From Bin5 sp965261695 (GTDB taxonomy: Bacteria; Chloroflexota; Anaerolineae; Caldilineales; Caldilineaceae), in contig OZ253474.1 of the NCBI GenBank assembly GCA_965261695.1, positions 4,650,001 through 4,714,000 of the forward strand: a DNA stretch of 64,000 nucleotides, read 5' to 3'. A program made the translations under genes and the position numbers. Of this stretch, positions 58,833 to 64,000 are shown piece after piece; position 1 is the stretch's first letter, and each line of letters begins with the position of its first letter. The notes below the pieces were generated by a model. It did not search any database. It was not told the origin of the DNA and saw nothing but the letters and a program-made list of their open reading frames with translations.

Positions 58833-58925
58833 CAAGTCGTAGACTGCGCCGCAGGCACCGAACCGGGGCCACGGCGCTGAGGGGATGCTCAGATGCGCCG
58901 TGGACATGCCCCACGGCGTTTTTTT
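58800..58925 (+). promoter_or_regulatory. Candidate transcription attenuator before gatC
   Basis: Stem 1 pairs 58800-58811 with 58816-58827 around a GCAA tetraloop (one mismatch). Stem 2 pairs GTGCTGCGG (58821-58829) with CCGCAGGCAC (58849-58858) and excludes stem 1. Stem 3 pairs CCACGGCG-CTGAG (58869-58881) with CTCAG...CGCCGTGG (58888-58903). Stem 4 pairs CGCCGTGG (58896-58903) with CCACGGCG (58911-58918) and is followed by seven T, forming a terminator that excludes stem 3. The chain of alternatives is that of an attenuator; the signal is unknown. Confidence 0.6.
58896..58925 (+). terminator. Rho-independent terminator (attenuator terminator)
   Basis: A perfect 8-bp stem CGCCGTGG/CCACGGCG with a 7-base loop is followed by seven T residues. 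It ends 41 bases before the gatC start, so transcripts from the 58708 promoter must read through it to express gatCA. Confidence 0.8.
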
Positions 58926-58965
58926 GTGGACGATTCGATCTTCACGTTTTCTCCGCGAGGTCGTT

Positions 58966-59265
58966 GTGAAACTGACTAAGGATGAGGTCCGGCACGTGGC
59001 CGAACTGGCAAGACTGCAGCTGAGCGAGGCTGAACTGGACGAATATGCCGGTCAGCTAGGGCAGATTCTGACGTATGCGCAGCAGATCCAGTCGGTGGAT
59101 ACGGGCGCGGTACCGCCAACACCCCATATTCTGCCCCTCAGCAATGTTCTGGCGGAGGATGCGCCGCAAACGAGTCTACCGACCGCGCAGGCGGTCGACA
59201 ATGCGCCTGATGCTGAAGACGGCTATTTTCGGGTCATCGCGGTGTTTGACGATGCCGGGGCATAG
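58966..59265 (+). CDS. gatC: Asp-tRNA(Asn)/Glu-tRNA(Gln) amidotransferase subunit C
   Basis: The 99-residue protein (GTG 58966, GAGG upstream) reads KLTKDEVRHVAELARLQLSE...QLGQILTYAQQIQSVDTGAVPPT...LAEDAPQTS, the normal GatC sequence. GatC stabilises GatA and GatB in the amidotransferase that makes Gln-tRNA(Gln) or Asn-tRNA(Asn). A longer frame to 58885 runs through the terminator stem and is rejected. gatA follows after 60 bases; gatB is not in the window. Confidence 0.93.
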   Translation: MKLTKDEVRHVAELARLQLSEAELDEYAGQLGQILTYAQQIQSVDTGAVPPTPHILPLSNVLAEDAPQTSLPTAQAVDNAPDAEDGYFRVIAVFDDAGA

Positions 59266-59325
59266 GGGCAGCAGAGTGATCGCGATTTCGCAGCGCGTCT
59301 ACGGCAGACAGGGAGGCCGGCAACT

Positions 59326-60804
59326 GTGATGGGCGCCCAGGACTCGGTGGACCGGTTGACTGCAACAGGCGTGGCCGAAGCGTGCGCCGGGTTGGCGGCG
59401 GGTCATTTCACTTCGGTCGAACTTACACAGGCGTATTTGCAGCGGATCGAGCAGGTGGACGGTGCCCTCCATGCTTATCTGCGCACAACGCCGACGCAGG
59501 CTCTGGCGGCAGCTGCCGAGGCTGATCGTCTGCGGGCCGAGGGGACTTGCCGCCCGCTAATGGGCGTTCCGCTGGCAATCAAAGATGTGCTGATGACGAG
59601 CGGCATTGAGACGACCGCCGGCAGCCGCATGCTGGCAGGGTTCGTGCCGCCTTACACTGCGACCGCAGTCCACAAGCTGGAGGCGGCCGGCGCGATCGTG
59701 TTGGGCAAGACCAACACCGACGAGTTCGCGATGGGGTCGAGTACGGAGAACAGCGGCTACGGCGCGACCAGAAATCCTTGGGATTTCGAACGCGTTCCGG
59801 GCGGCAGCAGCGGCGGCTCGGCCGCGGCGGTGGCGGCGGATGAGGCGCCGGCCGCGTTGGGGACGGATACCGGCGGCAGCGTGCGCCAGCCGGCCGCGCT
59901 GTGCGGTGTCGTCGGCTTGAAACCCTCCTATGGCCGCGTCAGCCGTTACGGTTTGATCGCCTATGGCAGCAGCCTGGATCAGATCGGGCCGATCACAAAG
60001 ACCGTTGCCGATGCCGCGCTGCTGCTGGAGGTAATCGCCGGTGTGGACCCCCGCGACAGCACGACGTTGCCGGTGGACGTGCCGGACTATACGGCGGCGT
60101 TGACCGGTGAGATCGATGGGATGCGGATCGGGATTCCGCAGGAGTATTTCGTCGAAGGCATCCAGCCGGAGGTAGAGGCGGCGGTGCGTTCGGCGATCGA
60201 GCAGTTTGCCTCGCTGGGCGCGGAAATTGTGCCGATCCGACTGCCCAATTCTGAGTTGGCGCTGCCGGTCTACTATCTGATCGTTACGGCGGAGGCCAGC
60301 GCCAATCTCGCACGATATGACGGTATCCGCTATGGTCTGAGCGTTGAGGGCGAGACGATATTTGACCATTTTCGTCAGACGCGCGGGGCAGGTTTCGGGC
60401 CGGAGGTCAAACGCCGCATCATGCTGGGCACTTATGCCTTGAGCGCGGGATACTACGACGCCTACTATCTGAAAGCGCAGCAGGTGCGGACGCTGATCAG
60501 GCAGGACTTTGACCGCGCCTTTGCCGAGGTTGATGTCATTCTTTCCCCCACATCGCCAACGACCGCTTTTCGCATCGGCGAGAAAGTGGACGACCCGCTG
60601 GCGATGATTCTGACCGACATATTCACGACCAGCGCCAATCTGGGCGGCCTATGCGGGATCAGCATCCCCTGCGGATTCGATGGCGCAGGGCTTCCGATCG
60701 GGCTGCAACTGCTTGGCCCTTCGTTGGGTGAGGAAAAGATTTTGCGCGTGGCGCACGCGTATGAGCAGAGCACTGAGTGGCACTTGCGGAGACCGGAACT
60801 TTGA
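59326..60804 (+). CDS. gatA: Asp-tRNA(Asn)/Glu-tRNA(Gln) amidotransferase subunit A
   Basis: The 492-residue amidase has the complete triad: Lys 86 (LAIKDV), cis-Ser near 161 (GGSSGGSAAAVAA) and Ser 185 (GTDTGGSVRQPAA), with the normal spacing. It hydrolyses Gln to supply ammonia to GatB. The start is GTG 59326 or ATG 59329, with GGGAGG nine bases upstream. It ends LRRPEL. The presence of the complex implies that Gln-tRNA or Asn-tRNA is made indirectly in this organism. Confidence 0.95.
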   Translation: MMGAQDSVDRLTATGVAEACAGLAAGHFTSVELTQAYLQRIEQVDGALHAYLRTTPTQALAAAAEADRLRAEGTCRPLMGVPLAIKDVLMTSGIETTAGSRMLAGFVPPYTATAVHKLEAAGAIVLGKTNTDEFAMGSSTENSGYGATRNPWDFERVPGGSSGGSAAAVAADEAPAALGTDTGGSVRQPAALCGVVGLKPSYGRVSRYGLIAYGSSLDQIGPITKTVADAALLLEVIAGVDPRDSTTLPVDVPDYTAALTGEIDGMRIGIPQEYFVEGIQPEVEAAVRSAIEQFASLGAEIVPIRLPNSELALPVYYLIVTAEASANLARYDGIRYGLSVEGETIFDHFRQTRGAGFGPEVKRRIMLGTYALSAGYYDAYYLKAQQVRTLIRQDFDRAFAEVDVILSPTSPTTAFRIGEKVDDPLAMILTDIFTTSANLGGLCGISIPCGFDGAGLPIGLQLLGPSLGEEKILRVAHAYEQSTEWHLRRPEL

Positions 60805-61037
60805 CAACTGTCTACAAATTGAACGGTTGGATATCCCCATCAGCGACGCCGGCCGATAGGCGCAGGCCGCGGTCAGCGCAGATGTGCAACAGCGCAGCCG
60901 GCGCATCCTGCCGGCAACGGTCCAGTTGAGCCGCTGACCGTTGTGCAATCGGCAGAAAAGGCTTCTTCCCCATCAGAGGAGATCGGACTCCGAAGAACTT
61001 TCGACATACCAAACAGACTGGAAACGCCTGAAGAGAG

Positions 61038-62312
61038 ATGAATACAATTCTTATGAGAACGCCAGAAGCCTCGACTCCCCCGCGGTCAGCCACGAATCAC
61101 GAACAACCTGCTCAATCGACTGGCTTGAGACGCTCGCTGGAGAGCCGTCTGAGTCGTCGCGTGCAGCGTGTGCCGCCTTCGCCGATTCGGCGCTATTTCG
61201 ATCTTGCCACGACCATGGACGACGTGATCAGCCTGGGCATCGGTGAGCCGGACTATGTAACGCCGGCGTCGATTCTAAATGCCGGGGCAGACAGCCTGCT
61301 CCAGGGAAATACATCCTATACCTCCACTGCCGGAATGTTGGAACTGCGTGCAGCGGTAGCCTGCATGTTGACCGAACGCTATGACGCGGCGCCGTATAAT
61401 GCAGAGACGGAGGTGTTGATCACGGTCGGCGTGAGCGAGGCGATGTACCTGGTGATGCAGGCGTTGATCGACGATGGGGACGAGGTGCTCGTACCGCAGC
61501 CCTGCTTCGTATCCTACACTGCCGATGTAATCCTGGCTGGCGGCACGGTCGTGGACATAGCGACCTACGCGGCCAACAATTTCGTGTTGGCGCCGGAGCA
61601 GATCGAGTCGGCGATAACCCCCCGCACCAAGGCGTTGCTAATCGGCTTCCCCTGTAACCCGACCGGCGCGGTGATGAACCGTGATGAGTTGTCGGCCATC
61701 GCGCAGGTGGCGCAGAAACACGATCTGATCGTCATCTCCGACGAAATCTATGACCGCCTGGTCTACGATGATCACGAGCACGTGATGTTCGCCAGCCTGC
61801 CCGGTATGGCGGAGCGGACGATCCACCTGGGCGGGATGAGCAAGGATTACGCGATGACAGGCTGGCGGCTCGGATACGCAGCAGGTCCTGCAGACCTGCT
61901 GGGCGCGATGCGCCGCATTCACCAATATTTGATCATGTCAGCGCCGACCGGCGGCCAGGCCGCGGCACTGCACGCGCTGACTGACCCCCACGCGGAGTTG
62001 GCGGTGCAGGAGATGGTTGCCAGCTATGGAGAGCGCCGTCGATTTCTGGTTGACGGCCTGAATGAGATTGGCCTGGACTGCTTCGAGCCGAAGGGCGCCT
62101 TCTACGCCTTTCCCAGCGTACGGCGCACGGGCATGGATGAGTTCGAATTTGCCGAGCAACTGCTGCGTGAAGAGCGGGTGGCTGTGATCCCCGGCAGTGG
62201 TTTCGGCGCCGGCGGCGAGGGCCATGTTCGTTGCGCCTACCCGGTTGAGATGTCCAAACTTGAGACTGCCCTGGAGCGGATGTACCGCTTCTTGCGCCGA
62301 CTTGGCGTGTAG
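61038..62312 (+). CDS. Aminotransferase class I/II (PLP-dependent, aspartate aminotransferase-like)
   Basis: The 424-residue protein has SLGIGEPDYVTPASILNAG, the aromatic stacking and phosphate motifs (TVGVSEAMYLVMQAL, GFPCNPTGAV), ISDEIYDRLVYD and the Schiff-base Lys in GGMSKDYAMTGWRLGY. The C-terminal RCAYPVEM has the carboxylate-binding Arg. The fold-I subgroup I-gamma is likely, acting on aspartate, alanine or aromatic amino acids. The first ~35 residues are a basic extension; ATG 61038 or 61053 could be the start. The 233 bases after gatA hold nothing that I recognise. Confidence 0.9.
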   Translation: MNTILMRTPEASTPPRSATNHEQPAQSTGLRRSLESRLSRRVQRVPPSPIRRYFDLATTMDDVISLGIGEPDYVTPASILNAGADSLLQGNTSYTSTAGMLELRAAVACMLTERYDAAPYNAETEVLITVGVSEAMYLVMQALIDDGDEVLVPQPCFVSYTADVILAGGTVVDIATYAANNFVLAPEQIESAITPRTKALLIGFPCNPTGAVMNRDELSAIAQVAQKHDLIVISDEIYDRLVYDDHEHVMFASLPGMAERTIHLGGMSKDYAMTGWRLGYAAGPADLLGAMRRIHQYLIMSAPTGGQAAALHALTDPHAELAVQEMVASYGERRRFLVDGLNEIGLDCFEPKGAFYAFPSVRRTGMDEFEFAEQLLREERVAVIPGSGFGAGGEGHVRCAYPVEMSKLETALERMYRFLRRLGV

Positions 62313-62381
62313 CAAGGACGGGGCGCCAACTAGGCGCGGCGCGCTCTTCGCCGCTCGTAGTATGCGGGCAGAGCGCCGATG

Positions 62382-63854
62382 CTACCGGCTGCTGTCTTGA
62401 GTTGGCGTCGGAGTGGGTGAGGGCGTCGGCGAAACCGTGGCCGTTGGCGTACCCGTGGGCGCCGGTGTCTGCGTGGGCGTCGGCGTAACGGTAGGTGTCG
62501 GCGAGGGGAATCGCGCCGCAGGCAGGAAGAGGTGCGACGGCAGAGAGGTGAGCGTCAGCGTCATGGCGGCGGCGGCGTCGATTCTGCCAGAGCCGAAGTT
62601 GTCATCGCGACCGGAGTCGCCCAAGTCAACCGCGCTCTCCTTGATGATCGCTTCCACCTGTTCAGGGGTCAGACCGGGCGCAACGGAAAGAACAAGCGCA
62701 GCCAACCCGGCGCCGTGGGGCGTCGCCAGGCTTGTGCCGTATACGGATCTGTACTCGTCATGGCTCGGGGGGAAGGGACTGAAGATACTGACCCCGGGCG
62801 CGGCGATGTCGACGAAGCCGCCTGCGCTCGAAAACCAGGCATGGCCGTCGTCTTTGTCGGTGGCGGCCACCGCAATGACGCCGTCGTGGGCAGCGGGATA
62901 GGTTACCGGGTTGCCATCCTCGAACAGGTTGCCCGCGGCTGCGAAAATGAGCAGGCCTTCGTTGACGGCGTAATTGATTGCGCCCTGCATTCCGAACGAC
63001 GGGCCAAAGCTGATGATGCTGATGTTCACGACGTGCGCGCCCTTATCCGCGGCCCAGTAGAGAGCGCAAGTGAGATCGCTGCTCACGCCCCGGCCGCGGT
63101 CGTCCAGTACTTTCACGGGCATGATTTTGGCATTCCAGGCCAGTCCGGCGATGCCGCGGTCGTTGTTGGCGGCGGCAGCGGCAACACCGGCCACCTGGGT
63201 TCCGTGCCCGTAATCGTCCTCCGGTTGGTCGTCCCCATGGACGAAATCATGCCCCTCCACGATTCGCCCGTCGAACTCCGGGTGGTCCATATCAATGCCG
63301 GAGTCGATAACCGCGATTGTTATGTTGCTGCCGTTGGCAACCTTCCACGCGCCTGCCGCCTCAACTTTGGCAAGCGCCCACTGCCGGTCGAACAGGGGGT
63401 CGTTGGGCGCGTCGGCCGCCTCCGTTGACGAGGTGAACGATCTCCCGCTTCCACCAGCCGCAGCGATGTTGCGGGCGCGTGCCGGATGCAAAACAGGGTT
63501 CGAATCCGCTAGGGCGGCGAATATCAGATAGTCCGGTTCGGCATACTCAACCGCGGGATCCTGCGAATAAGTGGCTGCGGCCTCCAATTCGGTTCCCGGG
63601 CGGACGCGATAGACGAGGACTGAGCCGCACGATACGCCGGATGGGCGCAGTTCAAACTTGTCTGCCGTTGCTGGCAGCGAAATTTCGGACGCGCCCGGGC
63701 GGAATTTGATCAGGATGCGGCCGGATACGTAGGGGGTCTCGCGGCGAATGAGACGGGGAGTTTGGGCATCGCCTGCACAGGAGAGAATGAGAGAGTGGAG
63801 AAGTAGGATGCTCAGGAAGATGAGAATTGTACGGATGCGAGAAATGAGAATCAT
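62382..63854 (-). CDS. Secreted S8 (subtilisin-like) serine peptidase
   Basis: The 490-residue protein has a signal peptide with a possible lipobox (LILSC, Cys ~26), an inhibitor-like propeptide (VSGRILIKFRPGASE...YRVRPG...VEYAEPDYLIF, ~43-112) and the S8 catalytic residues: Asp (IAVIDSGIDMDHPEF), His (DYGHGTQVAGVAAAA) and Ser (YGTSLATPHGAGLAALV). The tail from ~445 is a Thr-Pro-Ser repeat (SPTPTVTPTPTQTPAPTGTP) like a glycosylated wall spacer. It works outside the cell, probably in protein degradation. ATG 63854. The final 145 bases of the window show no further gene. Confidence 0.9.
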   Translation of the reverse strand: MILISRIRTILIFLSILLLHSLILSCAGDAQTPRLIRRETPYVSGRILIKFRPGASEISLPATADKFELRPSGVSCGSVLVYRVRPGTELEAAATYSQDPAVEYAEPDYLIFAALADSNPVLHPARARNIAAAGGSGRSFTSSTEAADAPNDPLFDRQWALAKVEAAGAWKVANGSNITIAVIDSGIDMDHPEFDGRIVEGHDFVHGDDQPEDDYGHGTQVAGVAAAAANNDRGIAGLAWNAKIMPVKVLDDRGRGVSSDLTCALYWAADKGAHVVNISIISFGPSFGMQGAINYAVNEGLLIFAAAGNLFEDGNPVTYPAAHDGVIAVAATDKDDGHAWFSSAGGFVDIAAPGVSIFSPFPPSHDEYRSVYGTSLATPHGAGLAALVLSVAPGLTPEQVEAIIKESAVDLGDSGRDDNFGSGRIDAAAAMTLTLTSLPSHLFLPAARFPSPTPTVTPTPTQTPAPTGTPTATVSPTPSPTPTPTQDSSR

Positions 63855-64000
63855 AGAGTGGCCGCAAGAAAGCGCCTGTACTCCTTCGAAAAAATGAATC
63901 CAAAGCGAACCGAGGGGAAATCTCTGTCGCGGACAAGCCTTCCAGCGAATCGAGGACGATCACTGGGGTACCATGATTATAACATATGGTAAAATCGAAC

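Noticed and set aside
58743..58925. The gatC leader as 6S RNA, SRP RNA or T-box
   Set aside because: The ends do not pair as in 6S RNA, the conserved SRP tetraloop region is absent, and no T-box GGTGGnACCGCG bulge is present.
58885..58965. Longer gatC start at 58885
   Set aside because: It would translate through the terminator stem; the GTG at 58966 has a ribosome-binding site and matches the normal GatC N-terminus.

Overview
The window looks like a chromosome segment of a Chloroflexota bacterium, most likely the Caldilineales/Anaerolineae branch. This is inferred from the high GC content, the gene families present (MurJ, DUF2905, a glutamate-mutase-L-like operon, Gfo/Idh/MocA and PhyH sugar-type catabolism, zinc-ribbon membrane proteins, S8 peptidase with a Thr-Pro tail) and the gene order. 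No rRNA or tRNA gene was recognised, so the assignment is not firm. There are two very different halves.

Positions 1 to about 27,840 are an accessory region built from broken, duplicated and recombined pieces. It holds the 3' part of an Eco57I-like DNA methyltransferase, four extra copies of its C-terminal tail, two nearly identical MNT/HEPN toxin-antitoxin pairs, a complete and a truncated DUF3800 gene, one complete IS3-family element (12149-13401) and many deleted derivatives and tips of it. It also holds two copies of a 307-residue HsdR_N-like nuclease gene, a phd-vapC-hsdR remnant inactivated by a stop codon and a frameshift, and six decayed pieces of a DprA/Smf-like gene. Several junctions fall at short microhomologies. 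Intact islands include a PD-(D/E)XK-like gene, two lipoproteins, a zinc-ribbon/SH3/HExxH membrane peptidase, a three-gene operon of GHKL ATPase, STAS-like DUF4325 protein and PIN nuclease (22196-23976), and a multi-zinc-finger protein with a small-terminase-like middle.

Positions 27,845 to 64,000 are mostly orderly core and metabolic sequence. 30,697-37,332 holds a translationally coupled minus-strand operon (two small proteins, two membrane proteins, zinc-ribbon protein, MutL-like protein) followed by an AAA/winged-helix regulator. 37,539-41,630 is a plus-strand catabolic cluster (sugar phosphate isomerase, two Gfo/Idh/MocA dehydrogenases, PhyH dioxygenase), converging on murJ and a LysM/PA14 surface protein. 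46,943-52,374 is a nitrate assimilation cluster (nirA, narK-type transporter, molybdopterin nitrate reductase), divergent from an ethanolamine-type permease carrying an internal TAG. Then come acyl-CoA dehydrogenase, SDR and AAC(3)-like genes.

After a repeat-filled gap (57,373-58,707), which includes about 250 bp with an exact 10-bp period, there is a consensus promoter, a 29-codon leader ORF, a set of mutually exclusive hairpins and a terminator just before gatC-gatA. This looks like a transcription attenuator. The window ends with an aminotransferase and a secreted S8 peptidase. The two observations I rate highest are the ATPase/STAS/PIN operon and the gatCA leader.
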